From the NCBI GenBank assembly GCA_928212115.1, contig CAKMRJ010003334.1:16641862-16705861 (forward strand): a stretch of 64,000 nucleotides of DNA, given 5' to 3'. This stretch comes from Lactuca virosa. Taxonomy: Eukaryota; Streptophyta; Magnoliopsida; Asterales; Asteraceae. Position numbers and translations under genes: made by a program. How positions within the stretch are numbered: position 1 is the first letter of the stretch; each line of letters begins with the position of its first letter. The notes under the pieces are model-generated. The model did no database searches and had not been told where the DNA came from. It was given only the letters and a program-made list of their open reading frames with translations. This document shows, in pieces, positions 46,886-60,165 of the stretch.

Positions 46886-46996
46886 CGCATTTATTTTTAT
46901 GATTTACGGACGATTCAGTTGATTTTTCCTATTTTTTTAAATACGAAATTTATATTATGTCTTAAATGCCTAGCCCGATCTTACGGGTGTTACATT
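46145..46996 (-). mobile_element. LTR-like remnant, minus strand, with a (TA)n tract
   Basis: Read on the minus strand the unit starts TGTAACACCCGTAAGATC at 46996. The left part shares CAACCCACAATAATATAATTA with the LTR at 47587. The left boundary is uncertain. It appears to have inserted into the short gene-like fragment at 46997-47185. Confidence 0.45.
46814..46881. repeat. (TA)n microsatellite
   Basis: TA alternation of about 68 bp. Confidence 0.95.
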
Positions 46997-47185
46997 ACTG
47001 GTGGTGTTGGATGTTGGAGATGGAGCTGGAGGTGGTTCTTTTATTAATAAGAAAAAACAACATAAGAAAAAAAAATAGGGGAACTTTGTCATGTAATACT
47101 TACCTAACGAAGAGACATTAACGGTAAATGAGTAAGAGCCTCGGGGAGCATCCGTGCAAGTTTTGAAAACCACATAATGAGCCAT
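46997..47185 (-). pseudogene. Possible truncated two-exon gene fragment
   Basis: From an ATG ending at 47185 (minus strand) a frame gives about 27 residues, including CTDAPRGSYSFTVNVSS, and stops at a donor-like TTAG|GTAAGT. After about 55 bp a TTAATAAAAG| acceptor leads into a Pro-rich stretch (PPPAPSPT) that runs into the LTR start at 46996. It looks like a piece of a secreted or wall-type protein gene cut by the LTR. I do not recognise the family, and chance remains possible. Confidence 0.3.
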
Positions 47186-47296
47186 GTCAAAACTGCATAT
47201 TACACTTAGTTTTATAATCCTCAGAGCATCTACATTGCTCTTGCAAAATGAAATTGCAAACCACTTTCAAATGACATGGCATGTCAACATAAACAT

Positions 47297-47440
47297 GGTT
47301 GTCAAAATCACGATTCTGATCGTAGAATCGTACGATCCTACGATCATAACTAGCTAAATTGATCCCGATCTTATTAGGATCGTTTTTCGGTAAGATCGTG
47401 GTAGGATCGTAGGATCGAATCGTAAAATCGTATGTGGGAC
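47297..47440. mobile_element. Partial copy of the Mutator-like MITE
   Basis: GGTTGTCAAAATCACGATTC is followed by GATCGTAGAATCGTACGATCC-type words, as in the element at 26244-26701. The right end is missing or has diverged. Confidence 0.6.
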
Positions 47441-47586
47441 CATTTGTGATGCAAATATTTGAAAGCCTTACACCGATAGTCTTATATCAAATCTACAAGA
47501 TGAATGTATTTGTCGCTAATAACAAGACATGGTATTTCTTGTTTAGCAATGTAGTTATCAATGTATAGATGAAAAAACAAAGAATC
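47441..47586. other. Short unassigned spacer
   Basis: Nothing recognised. Confidence 0.3.
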
Positions 47587-49500
47587 TGTGACATCCCCAT
47601 TTTCACGGCCAGAAAAGACCGATTTGTTTATGCTTTATTTTAAAAACCAGAGTATCCTTTTAAAGAAAAGTGTTGCGGAATTTGTTCCCAGAAAAACATG
47701 ATAAACATATTATCAAAGCATTTCTGAAGAAATGTATTTTGTTTATATTAAAACTTTGGGATGTCACTGTCAATACAGAAACATAAGCATAAACAGACCT
47801 TACATTCATTTACACTAATGATCCACATCTCTTTTAATCTCTCAGTGTAATGTAGCTTCGTATTGACACCTGTGATACAAATAAGCTGAGTGGGTCAGGT
47901 TGGGAAACCTGGTGAGCACATAGGGTTTTCAACCCACAATAATATAATTATTATGTTTAATCATCAAACAATCAACTCAATTATCCATCCCCATTATCTT
48001 CTTTATTCTTAGAGTTCTATCCTAAGAATCATCTGTCCTTCATTCATTCATTCCTAAGGATCTTCTTAAGGAATAGGCACAAAGTCCATCGCTGCCAAGG
48101 TTTATCTAACAGACACTAAGTCCATAACTTCCAGGGATCTTAAATTACAACTGGTGAACACTTAGTTCAAAAATACTTAATGAACACCTAGTTCAAAAAC
48201 ATCTAGTGAACACTCAGTTCAAAAATACCTAATGAACACATAGTTCAAAAACACCTAATGAACACATAGTTCAAAAATACCTAATAACACATAGTTCAAA
48301 AACACCTAATGAACACATAGTTCAAAAACACCTAATGAACACATAGTTCAAAAACACCTACAGGTTATGAGCCTGCTAACGTTCCACTGGACTGTCTAGA
48401 ATAGTCTGTGGTCGTTGTCTATACTCTTCTAGATGACTAGATCATCTTAAACATCGAGACCTCTCATTAATTTTTATTTCATCACACATAATCTAATTCA
48501 TCTACCCATGTTTTACCCAACGTATTTGTAGATATAAAATGCATATACAGTTTAAATCATTTAAAACATGTATAAAATTGTTCATCCAACATAGATATCA
48601 AGAACACAAATAATATGCACACATTTCATGTAATTTATATTAAATACTTCATATCTATGTGTAAGATGAAAGTAACTATGCACTCACTAGTAGCGTGCTT
48701 TAATAGAATCTATCTAGAAACGGTCAGCGGTTCGTGATCGCCGGGCTCGGGAAGTGGAAACGGCCTTCGGAAATGAGAGATAATGAAAGTAGAAAGTGTA
48801 ATGAGCCTTAGGGTCGAAATGACTATTTATAGGCTGATTTTTGGTCTCTCACGTCGTGAGAATCAATGCTCACGTCCTGAGCCATGGCTGTATCACCTTG
48901 TAGCTTCGCCATGTGTCCCTAGCTTCGAATGGTGTCCGTTTGACTCCTCACGTCGTGAGAAATCATGCTCACGTCGTGAGTTTTGAACGTAGACTTGCCA
49001 TCTGCATTCTAGCCTTAAAAAGTGGCGTTTTGACTCCTCACGTCGTGAATTTATATGCTCACGTCGTGAGCTCAGTCAAATTAGGGTTTCTGACACGTGT
49101 CATGGTCTCAAACAGCTGTATCTTCGGAAGATCATAAGTTTTGCATATGAGCTCCGTTTTTGACGTTGTTTATATCCACACGTAGGTGGAGACGAACTCT
49201 ACAACTTTCTTTTATATCACTAAGGCTAAAAGTAATTTATCATAAACTCACTTTTTACGATTCCCGGTGTGGTGCCGGTTTTGTCGCGAAACTTCGACAA
49301 GTCAAAAATTCTTCGTTATAACTCGGATTTCGGCGTTATTTATATGTACGAAAACCTTGTGACATATATACTACAACTTAGTTAAGATTATTTATTCTAA
49401 ATAATCCTCTATCAAAAAGTCACATCGACTCTAAAGTTCGGTCAATATGACCGTCCACATGCCATTAGTAAGTATTTTTTTATTCAGAGTCAAAGTTTAC
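47587..49500 (-). mobile_element. Long LTR with CTCACGTCGTGAG palindromes, minus strand
   Basis: It starts TGTGACATCCCC at the left; the mirrored motif suggests this is its 3' end. It contains an array of GAACACATAGTTCAAAAACACCTAAT-like units (about 48163-48360) and three pairs of CTCACGTCGTGAG palindromes (48848-49070). Related fragments occur near 3.6 and 36.6 kb. The right end near 49500 is uncertain. It is non-coding. Confidence 0.55.
48163..48360 (-). repeat. Tandem array of about 28-bp units in the LTR
   Basis: At least seven near-identical units of GAACACATAGTTCAAAAACA plus CCTAAT. Each holds the palindrome-like GAACacatAGTTC. Confidence 0.9.
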
Positions 49501-49554
49501 CTTTTAGGGTAAATCTTTCTAGCTTTCACCTTTTGGGGAATTCCTTATTCATAA

Positions 49555-49593
49555 GGCCATCTCCAATGCATTGAACTCATATGAGTTCAATAG

Positions 49594-49632
<39 letters not shown>

Positions 49633-49848
49633 ATTTTACCTATTAAATTCTAAACTTCATTAAACTCATATAAGTTCAATGGATTGACATATATACATTC
49701 CACTCATTATATGTGTGTGTGTGTGTGTGAGGAGAGAGAGAGTGTAGAGTTCAATGGGGATTAAATTCTCCATTCTATCGAATGTCATGTCCTTAACCCA
49801 TAATGGAAATTTTTGAGTTTAATGAGATTTAACCCATTGGAGATGGCC
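49555..49848. mobile_element. Tourist-like MITE, 294 bp, TSD TAA
   Basis: The ends are inverted copies of GGCCATCTCCAATG (extended similarity over about 24 bp), flanked by TAA at 49552-49554 and 49849-49851. Inside are a (TA)n tract and a (TG)n(AG)n tract. It lies about 0.5 kb upstream of the SKS start codon, so it may be part of that gene's upstream region. Confidence 0.75.
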
Positions 49849-50352
49849 TAATATCAATTCTGAATTTGTTCAAACAATTTTCACCTCAAAGTCAAACCGG
49901 AAAATATATACAGCGGTTTGCTTGATTTTGTCAAACCTTTTATAGTCTTGTAGATGTCTATATAGATTGTTTTTAGCATCTTAACATTTATGAAAGGGGT
50001 TGGCTAAAAAGACATCCATTTTTAGCATTTAGACAACCCTAATTAATTTTGAAGTATTTTTATTGGTTGAACTTGCATTGTTTTCCGAAAAAACTGATTA
50101 CAAATAGTTTATTATAGGTTGACTTTTTATAAAAATGATGAGCAGGTGTCTAAGAGGTGTCTTATTAGCAGCACCTTTTATGAACCTTTTATGAAAACAC
50201 AAAAAACAGTTGGTTTCTTGTTTGCCACGCCCAGCTGTTGAAAACAAGGTCACTACTTTGTCTGTCGAACTTCGTTAACCCTTTTGCCGGCATGCGGACC
50301 TCGTTGTTACATAGACCACAGTCGCCGCTTTGGCTCCTCCGCATCTCACACA

Positions 50353-52618
50353 ATGGATTCTTTCCACCACCGGATACGGTGCATGTTAGCATTTTTCACG
50401 ATTTTACTTGCAAGAACGAGCGATGCCATCATCGATCTACAGTGGGACGTTGCAAGTGACGACACTCTCGGACGTTCACCCGCTGCTCAGCCGGTAATAA
50501 CCATTAATGGTATGTTTCCGGGGCCTCTTATTAATGCCACCACCAACGATATTGTCAGAGTAAACGTCTTCAACAATTTAGACGAACCCATGCTTTTCAC
50601 TTGGTATGATCGTTAATTCGTTATATCCAAGACTCTTTATAAGTTGATTTTGGTTTCAATGATTCAAAAGGGTTTAAGTTGATTTACTTCTTTATTATTT
50701 GCAGGAATGGGATACAACAGAGGCTTAATTCGTGGCAAGATGGAGTTTCTGGGACTAATTGCGCGATTAAACCAGGCACTAACTGGACTTACGCGTTTGT
50801 TGTAAAAGACCAGATCGGCACTTTCACTTACTTCCCTTCTATTAACTATCAAAAGCTTGCCGGAGGCTTCGGACCTATTAGGGTTAACAATCGTATCGTC
50901 ATCAACGTTCCATTCCCAAAGCCAGAAGCTGAATTTGATCTTCTCATTGGGGACTGGTCTTTTAACGATTACAAAGACGTTAGATCGAGGCTTGGAGCTT
51001 CCATTGACGTTCCCGATATGATGTTGATGAACGGGAAATCTCCGTATGGGTATTCAAAGTCAAAACCATATGAATCCTTCACTGTTACAAAAGGTAAGTT
51101 AGCTTTGTGGGTTACGTAATATTGTATCGACCTTTTGAGATGATTAACGTGTTGTGTTCTAAATGTTCAGGGAAAACGTATCGATTCAGAGTATCAAACG
51201 TCGGAACCATATTGAGTTTCAACTTCAGAATCGGGAAACACAAAATGGTTGTAGTGGAAACCGAAGGCTCGTACACCAAACAAATCACAATGGACTCGAT
51301 TGACGTGCATGTCGGACAGTCGTATTCGGTTTTGGTTATAGCAGATCAAGATGACTCCGATTATTACATTGTCGCCTCTCCGAAGCTCTTCAACACTACA
51401 GACGACAGCCCACTTGTCGCTAAAGGAGTCTTGCATTACACCAATTCGGGTTCACTCGTTGGCGGGTCTCTCCCACCCGGTCCTGATCCATGGGACATTA
51501 ACTTTTCTGTCAACCAAGCAAGATCAATCAGGTAATTATCGAAATAACTATACATAATAATTTTCACATTTTCTGTCACAAATTAATATTCTTGAAGATG
51601 ATTAATGATGATTTCTTGAATCAGATGGAATTTGACTGCGGGTGCTGCAAGGCCTAACCCACAAGGAACATTTAATGTCTCGAATGTAACTTTATCAGAG
51701 ACAATCATCCTTCATGGATCAGAAGCCAATATAAACGGGGTGTACCGCAATGTGGTCAACAACGTTTCATATCTAAATCCTGTGACACCTTTGAAACTTG
51801 CTGATTATTACGTTAATGGGACTGGAGTGTACCAACTCGGTCATTTCCCAATCGACTCTGTGAAAGCATTCGCAATGTATGACGTTTCTGTGGTGGGTGC
51901 GACTCACAAAGGGTGGCACGAGATTGTTTTTCAGAACGATCTAACCCGAATGGATTCCTGGCATTTAGATGGATATGGTTTTTACGTTGTCGGGTATGAA
52001 TCAAGAAAACTTATGAATTGTTTTTGTTAGGAATAAACGATAATAAATCACACACACAAGTTTCTTTTTTTTGTTCGTCGATATCTATTAGGGTCGACGT
52101 TAATTCTCAAATCACATTTTACAAATTTTTGTAGAGGATTTTAGATGTTCATGCATGAACATGTTTTTGCAGGTTTGGTGATGGAGAATGGACCCCCAAA
52201 TCACGAGATACATATAACTTGTATGATCCGGTGGTCAGGTCCACTGTCCAGGTTTACCCTGGAGGGTGGACAACGGTGTATGTCTTCCTAGACAACCCGG
52301 GAATGTGGAACTTGAGATCACAACACTTGAAACATTGGTATTTAGGGCAAGAACTGTATGTTAGGGTTCATGATGATGATCCAAACCCTGCAAAAGAAAA
52401 CCCTCCACCAGAAAACCTCCTTCTATGTGGTGAGTGTGTTGTATTAACATTGAACCTTTCCATTTTTTTAACGCATACTAAATTCGAACATGGGTCAACT
52501 CCAGTTTAGAATATTGATTTGTTGAGTTTTTTTTTTTTTTTTTTTAAATTAATTTGAAGGAATGTTCGGTGAGATAAAAGCACCAGGTGGTGCACCAGAG
52601 CCGCAACCGGGATGGTGA
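50353..52618 (+). CDS. SKU5-similar (SKS) multicopper-oxidase-like protein
   Basis: Exons 50353-50603, 50705-51093, 51171-51531, 51625-51993, 52173-52429 and 52560-52618 join through GT-AG introns into 561 residues, close to the usual length of the NTP303/Bp10 group. Residues 1-25 form a signal peptide (LAFFTILLARTSDA). IQQRLNSWQDGVSGTNC and YFPSINYQKLAGGFGPI are SKS hallmarks. Copper ligands of true oxidases are gone: HWHG is TWNG (83-86), HSH is replaced in TYFPS, the HLHG-type motif is HLDGY, and the terminal HCH motif is RSQHLKHWYLGQE. So it is a secreted or wall-associated, probably non-catalytic protein. Members of this clade are pollen/pollen-tube expressed (family knowledge). There is no GPI-anchor tail; it ends PEPQPGW. 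Sequons such as NWT and NVS suggest glycosylation. The ATG at 50353 is chosen because the signal peptide follows directly. Confidence 0.93.
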
Positions 52619-52756
52619 TGAGGGTACCATACTACCGGTGGCAGTGTAGAGGCCATGTCCGTTGTTCATGAGCATATTTCTTGTTTTGAAATGTATCATA
52701 AAATATTCAATGCTTTTTTTTTTTTTTAATGAGAATAAATATTGAAGTTACCTTAA
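52619..52756 (+). other. 3' flank and probable 3' UTR of the SKS gene
   Basis: Short transcribed-looking tail with ATAAAATATTC near 52697 and AATAAATA near 52734 as possible polyadenylation signals, ending at the transposon at 52757. Confidence 0.4.
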
Positions 52757-54002
52757 GGCTAAAGGGAGTGGGCATCGCTAGGAGACTCGCCACCGGTCGC
52801 CACCCTCGCCAAACACCGCCCCATGGCATGCGCCAAGGGGCGCGCCATCAAAGCCTCGCCAGCGGAGTAGCGAGAAGAAGGAGAAAGGGTTTAAGTGGTT
52901 GATGCTTGTTCCAGTCGAAACTTTTGCAGATTCACATGCGATTTTGATTAATGTTTCTTCTTCTTGTTCGTCTTCAGACACCTTTCAAGTTCTTTTACGC
53001 TTCTCTTTTCTTTGACCTTTTTCTAGGTACCATTTTCCCTCTTTCTCACACACACATAAAACACATGTTTCTTTGTGTAAAAATCATAAACCCCATTTCG
53101 TTTTTTCTGATTTTGTTTTTGGGGTGGGAAATTGGGGTTTATTTCACACAATAGGTTGTCATTTTGTTGTAAATTCAAGCAATTATTGCTTATCAATGGT
53201 GAATTTTAGAACAGTTCACACTACTTTTGTATAATTTCTCCAAGTTTCCCCCTTTTCCCCATCTAAATGCAAAGATTTTGCACATAATTATGTGTAAACA
53301 TAATCTCTTGTTGATCAGATTACCACAATTATGTTTCAGAAAAATCTGTGTTTATTTCAGTTTGAGTTTTAAGCATTTCAAAGTTCTTTGTGGTGATGAT
53401 TCATTATAACTTTAAACATACGGCCTTGTGGTTTTGTAATTGATTGTTGAGAGATTTAAAATCTAGGGTGTGTCTGGTTCTGCCATTTGAAACTGAAACT
53501 GATTATTACAACTTTAATGATTTAAATCCAGGGATAGATTGTTAATCACACAGTTATCTCAATGATGAAGCTTAGGAAAGTAAACGTTGTCAATTTGTTA
53601 ATTTTTAGCTGATAATAATTCTTTTGACTTGAATTTACATGACAAGAGTGTTTCACAATGCTTTTGGTAAGCTTGAAATTCTTTTGCTCTTTATTTACTT
53701 GTAATGAGTAAAATGCATCGAGAACTAACCAACTCTGTGTTTTGTGATAAGTCCTTTGAAGATAACATCAATGAGATTCTCAAAAGTGGTTGTAACTTTT
53801 TTATTTAATATGAAATATTTGTGTTTTAAAAAAAATATAATTTATTTAAGTTTGAAAAAAAAAATCAAATATGCTACGGATGCAACCACTCCTTACAAAA
53901 TGCTAAGGAAAAGATGTTAGCGAGGTGGCAGCAAAGAAAATGACATGACAGCATAAAAAATGATGTGACAATGTGCTAAGGGTGTTACCACTCCCTTTAG
54001 CC
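52757..54002. mobile_element. PIF/Harbinger-like element, 1246 bp, TSD TAA
   Basis: The ends are inverted copies of GGCTAAAGGGAGTGG, and TAA flanks both (52754-52756 and 54003-54005). The terminal 130 bp on each side look like MITE sequence. The left side is GC-rich (GCCACCCTCGCC, GGGGCGCGCC); the middle, about 52900-53850, looks like a host gene leader (CT-rich, CACACACA). No transposase was found. Either the element captured host DNA, or two related MITE ends flank an unrelated segment. Confidence 0.6.
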
Positions 54003-54005
54003 TAA

Positions 54006-54789
54006 TACTTTTCAAAAATGGTAAATTCTCGGCGATGATTCTTATGTTTTTTATTTCCTGAAACTAACAAGTTGTACTAAATATTTGTTTACTAGGTGTG
54101 AGGCTCGTGTACTATACAGGTTGATTAAAATAAAAGTTAAATATTAAAACATCAACAATGTGTTTTATAGATTAATGATACAATCATCATGTCGTACTAT
54201 AAAATATAATTTTTAATATAAAAAAAAACTATACTCATACATAATAATACCAGTGTTTTATTTAAAATATTTATAATGAAATAATTTAGTTTGCTAATAA
54301 CTTTTATTATTTTATTATTCTCAAAAAGATGTTTAAACAAATTTTATTTGGAAAAATAAGAAAACAAAGAACAAAAAATATAAGAACAATATAAAAAAAG
54401 TATTTTAGTAGCATAATTTTAAATTCATATAACATATATAGATACACTGGAAAGTTTTTGAAAAACTGGAATATATGTGAATTTGAATGCCAAATAGTAG
54501 CATAATTTTGGGTTAATAATATTGAATAAGAAAAATAAACGGAAAATTGATTTAAATGGTCTTAAATGTAGGAATTGAAATTTGGAAGGAAATCCTCATA
54601 AATACATAATTAGGTAGCATTTTTAAATAAAATTGATAAATACAAGAAAATAACATGTGGATTTGATTAAATTCAAAAACACCATAAAATGTCAAGTGTC
54701 ATAATTAATGACAAAGTGACATGTGGCAAAAAAAAACTTTCATTTATTAGAGAAGATAGATAGTAAGGTAAGTGATTAATTAAACAACT
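54006..54789. other. AT-rich interval, nothing assigned
   Basis: No gene or boundary can be supported. Confidence 0.35.
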
Positions 54790-54960
54790 ACATAGTGGCC
54801 TATTAGGTAAGACAATTGCCTTTCCACATGAGAGGTTCATTATTCAAGTCCAAAGGGTTTCAATAAGTTGGCAAGGAAGAGGGTATGGATATGTAGTGTA
54901 CTTCGATGTGTTAGCATATATTGTCCAAAGGATGAGCCCCCTCCCGTATCCTCATAATAC
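54790..54960 (+). mobile_element. Possible tRNA-derived SINE
   Basis: TAGTGGCCTATTAGGTAAG (A-box-like, near 54794) and GAGGTTCATTATTCAAGTCC (B-box-like, near 54831) are spaced about 35 bp apart, then a unique tail follows. Target duplications were not identified. Confidence 0.4.
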
Positions 54961-55129
54961 AGAGAGATGCATGAAACACATTTTTAAGGTAAGTGATTAA
55001 CACTGAAAGGGACAGACGTAGGAATACATAGTAGGTGTTGCCAATACATGAAAATAGGTAAAAAAAAATCGAAAACTGCGGACATAAAAAGTAGGTGTTG
55101 CAGGTGCTACACCGGGACCCTGCTAAAAT

Positions 55130-55510
55130 CGTCCCTAAACACTGAGCTAGAACATATAAACTGATATGGTAAAACAACCCGAAATCCGGGAGCTAATCCA
55201 AAATCACTTACTCGATTGACAAGCATAGCTTTTATAGTTGCTTTATCTGCAGCAGGGATGGCAAAAAGAGAGCGCTTTCCTGCACTGAAAAAAAGGACCT
55301 GCTACCAAGCATTCTCTCTTTACGGGTGCACTAAGGCTCCTCTCTTTAAGGAAGGCAGTAGCACTAGCTTGATAATTTGTTCCGAGGAATGGAAAATAGC
55401 TGGACCTCTTATTGAAGGGGGGCTCTAACATCATTTTGTGAACGAAGTTGACTTTGACTTCTAGCATTTCTCCTTCTCTTAGGTGAAGGCTTATCCATGA
55501 ATCCGGACTT
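55130..55510. other. Possible organelle-derived insert
   Basis: Base composition is balanced and purine-rich compared with its AT-rich surroundings, with phrases such as GGAAGGCAGTAGCACTAGC and TGCAGCAGGGATGGC that read like plant mitochondrial spacer. No named gene is present. The call rests on composition only. Confidence 0.3.
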
Positions 55511-55826
55511 GAAGAACTTTGTTCTATTTTCTAATACACATACTTTTAGACTTTAAAAAGTAAAAACAACTAAGGGATTATATATTATTAGAAATATTCT
55601 ATTGTAATAATATTGTTAAGCAATGCACTCAAAGAAAATCAATAAAACATGATATAAGAATTTATGATGTTCGGTCAATGAGCTACGCCCATGGATAGAA
55701 ACCGAATATACTTAATATTATTCATTGTTTCAAGTGATATATTGGGAACCCTAGCTACAGATATTTAAAACCGAAAATCCTAACAACTATTAGGTCATGG
55801 TCATATACAAGTAATCTGAAATAACC
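55511..55826. other. AT-rich interval, nothing assigned
   Basis: No supportable feature up to the target site TAACC of the solo LTR. Confidence 0.35.
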
Positions 55827-57484
55827 TGTAACGTCCCAAAGTTTAAACCAAAATTTTCTTTTTTAAATATAAGTAAAATATCCATTTTCCATAAAGATAT
55901 AACACCGAGTAGTTTTAAGACCACAAAACCATAACAAGTGAAATCAACATATCAAAATCATCGTAAATAGAAGAAGTCTAAAAATATAATCATCTGTGAT
56001 GCATATGCGTCAGAAGCACTACCTGAAAAATACTTAGCCCATAATTATAAGCACAAAGCTTAATGAGTTCTCCAAAATACCATATATCACATTACATATA
56101 CATACATACAAGGTTCATAGTCAACACCTTAGTGGGCCTATAAACACAATCCCAAATACATGTAGAACTTCCAACCATCATCAACTCAACACCTCAGTGG
56201 GGCATATAGGCTTAGGGCCATCATCCCAAGACATGTTAAACTTCCACCTACCTATCCTAGTGGGCCTGAAGGCTTACAACCAACTTCCATAGAATCCAAC
56301 ACATAACAAGTAGATAAACTAACTAGCCTAAACATAAAGTAACATTTTAGCAGTAACCATTCAATTACCACACATGAAATATAACGTCACACACAGTATA
56401 GTGAGAAAACTCACCTAAACCAAAGAGTTAAACAAATACACATGCATGTACTCGAACGTATCAACAACACGAACAACTTGGACTACAATCTGATGTCAAA
56501 CCTCAGTGTATAGCCTAATTCCTTTAAGTTTGCCCAAAAGGAAAACTGCTTAAAAAGTCAATGATCAATGATCAACTTGTCAAAGTCAACGGTCAAAGTC
56601 AACAACCAACTATCAAAGTCAACGATCAACGATCAATTGGTCAAAGTCAATGGTCAACATGTCATGACCCTCTCCTTGGTCGTGTAGTGAGCAAAAAAAA
56701 GACAAAATAGTCACAACTAGCCATCATGACTCATGTCATGACATCCTAATGGTCGTGTCACACTTTTCGGTTATTCAACAAACTTTTCATTAAGCTTTTA
56801 ATCTCTTAAGTCCAAAAGCCAAAACTTCATATATGATTCATCTAAGGGACATAATGGATAAATTTTCCAACTTTATCCATTTCCCAACTAAAATAAGCCC
56901 AAAACTCAAATCCTAACTTCTTAAGATGTTCTAATGGACAAGAACATATGTATCGCTAAAAAGGAACCCAAACACACACTTTTTCTTAACATCTTAAGTC
57001 TAATAATCATTACAAAATCATCCTAGGGTTTTGGATTTTCTCTTACTCCCAGAACATTCCTTAACAAGGGCACAATAGGATTCCAAATCATGAATCAAGC
57101 ATTAAGGATGATAAATGTGAAAACTTTATACCTACCCAAGGTCCAGAAGAAACTTGTAATGCAAGATCATAGCTGGAACAATCCCTACAAGCACCAAGAT
57201 CACCTACTTCTTCTTCCAATGACACTCCAAGGCTCAAAATTTTCCACACACATTAAAACATACACTCAAGGCTAAGGTTTTTGTTTCAGAGGGTTGGAGG
57301 CTGAGAATGCAAAACACTAAAATGTTAGTGTCTTTAAATAGTGTCCAAAACCCATAAAATTAAGGTTGAGGTGTCCATCAACACAAAGCCTTAAGCTCCG
57401 CGTCACGATTTCCAAAAACCCTAATTTTCATAACCTTAAACAAAATAAATTAATAGTAAGTAGTACTAGGAAAAGGATGTTGCA
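55827..57484 (-). mobile_element. Solo long LTR, minus strand, 1658 bp, TSD TAACC
   Basis: TAACC occurs at 55822-55826 and 57485-57489. On the minus strand the unit starts TGCAACATCC, a one-base change from the TGTAACATCC start of its relatives, and ends GGGACGTTACA. A TATA-like TTTAAA is at about 57336. The donor TTTAG|GTGAG (first intron base at 56414) and acceptor TTTTTCAG|GTAG (intron end at 56023) bracket a short array of CCTCAGTGGGSCT-like units (about 56128-56275). Its palindromes are decayed (CATGTCATGACATG near 56733). Confidence 0.83.
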
Positions 57485-57489
57485 TAACC

Positions 57490-57912
57490 AAACACTTATC
57501 CAATTAATTTCATAATTCGAGTTTTTCATTTTATTTTTGGTATGGACATAAATTCATTCAGACATTAAATTCCAAGTTGCACGCTAACAAACACTTTACT
57601 TTTTTCCACTAAAACATGGATAAATTATAAAGAAAACGATTATGTTTTCGATATTTTACATGAAAAGCTAGTCTTTGTTTCCTACTAGAAGACAACATAT
57701 TATAATTTTAAAATCACATTCGAATTAAAAAAAATCCAACATACATTAGAAATATAAACAAGATTTCCAAGGTCATGTATATTTTGAGTTCACTGTAAGA
57801 ATATTTACGTCCAATATTATCAAACTACATCCACAATCGTCAACCTCTTCATCGTCATAGAAAACGGATTGGTATATTCACTTGGAACGCCCTATAGACC
57901 ATCAAGATGTAC
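57490..57912. other. AT-rich interval, nothing assigned
   Basis: No supportable feature. Confidence 0.35.
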
Positions 57913-58320
57913 CACTACTAGAAACATACCTCGTTTGCAATGGTAAAAAGCATCAGAAATTCGTTGAACCGGCTTTTATGACACATTTCCTAGGAAAAAA
58001 ATTTGTCAAAAACATTTCCAAGGAAAATTTTTATGAGGGATTTCTAACAATATTTTCAAGACATTTTCGATTAGATATATGTTGTCCGAAGTTCCAAAAC
58101 TTTTCCCACACACGACGTTTTGCTTGGACGATGGTTTTCCAAGGAAATATATTTCCTAGGCTTTTGGAAGGAATAACTTTTTTATGATTATTTTCGGTGA
58201 TACGTTTGATGACATATTTTTCCTAGAAATTTCCAAGGACACACTATTGCGATAATTTTCCATGAAGCTTTTGTAACAGTATTTCCTAGACATTTATGAC
58301 GAAATGTGAAACTTTTAAAA
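57913..58320. mobile_element. CACTA-type terminus with subterminal repeats
   Basis: CACTACTAGAAA at 57913 is the classic start of plant CACTA (En/Spm) elements. Subterminal words TTCCTAGG/TTCCAAGG recur at least eight times in both orientations through about 58300, as in the transposase-binding regions of such elements. The opposite TTTCTAGTAGTG end is not present nearby, so this is a fragment. Confidence 0.5.
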
Positions 58321-58365
58321 CAAAAAATAAAAACATAAAAATATTCACATTTTTCCTATAAAAAA

Positions 58366-58368
58366 TGC

Positions 58369-58397
<29 letters not shown>
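58366..58397. repeat. Poly-A tract of about 32 bases
   Basis: Uninterrupted A run just after the CACTA-like segment. Confidence 0.9.
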
Positions 58398-58399
<2 letters not shown>

Positions 58400-58585
58400 A
58401 ATACATATAACTAACTTATGTTTCAAGTTCATACATAAAGACAACTACCATAAATCTAAGTATCATCCATTAAAACCAAGTTTTAACAATCCTCTAAACA
58501 CAAACATAATATAAATGTCTAAAATATACAAATGTTTAAAAAAACAATAAATTAAGGAACATTATGTGGACTGTGGAGAGGGTTA

Positions 58586-58740
58586 TTACCAAAGCATCTT
58601 ATGAATTCATTTATTTGAGCTCTACATTGTGATTATCTTACCAAAACATCTTATGAATTCAGTTATTTGAGCTCTACATTGTTATTACCAAAACATTTTA
58701 TGAATTTAGTTATTTGAGCTCTACATTGTGATTATATTAC
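58586..58740. repeat. Three tandem copies of a unit of about 50 bp
   Basis: TTACCAAAGCATCTTATGAA-like units begin at about 58586, 58638 and 58685, each ending ATTTGAGCTCTACATTGT. Confidence 0.9.
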
Positions 58741-58823
58741 AATCATTTGGGCTTTAAGTTGGGATTGTCATTCTTTCAACTCTTGAATCTAAAAACAACC
58801 TTAAACACAAAACTAGTAGAACA

Positions 58824-58896
<73 letters not shown>
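58824..58896. repeat. (TA)n tract followed by (GA)n
   Basis: TA alternation with one TTA break, followed by ATAGAGAGAGAG, adjoining the foldback element. Confidence 0.95.
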
Positions 58897-58901
<5 letters not shown>

Positions 58902-58926
58902 CTATATAGAGAGAGAGAGAGAGAGA

Positions 58927-60165
<1,239 letters not shown>

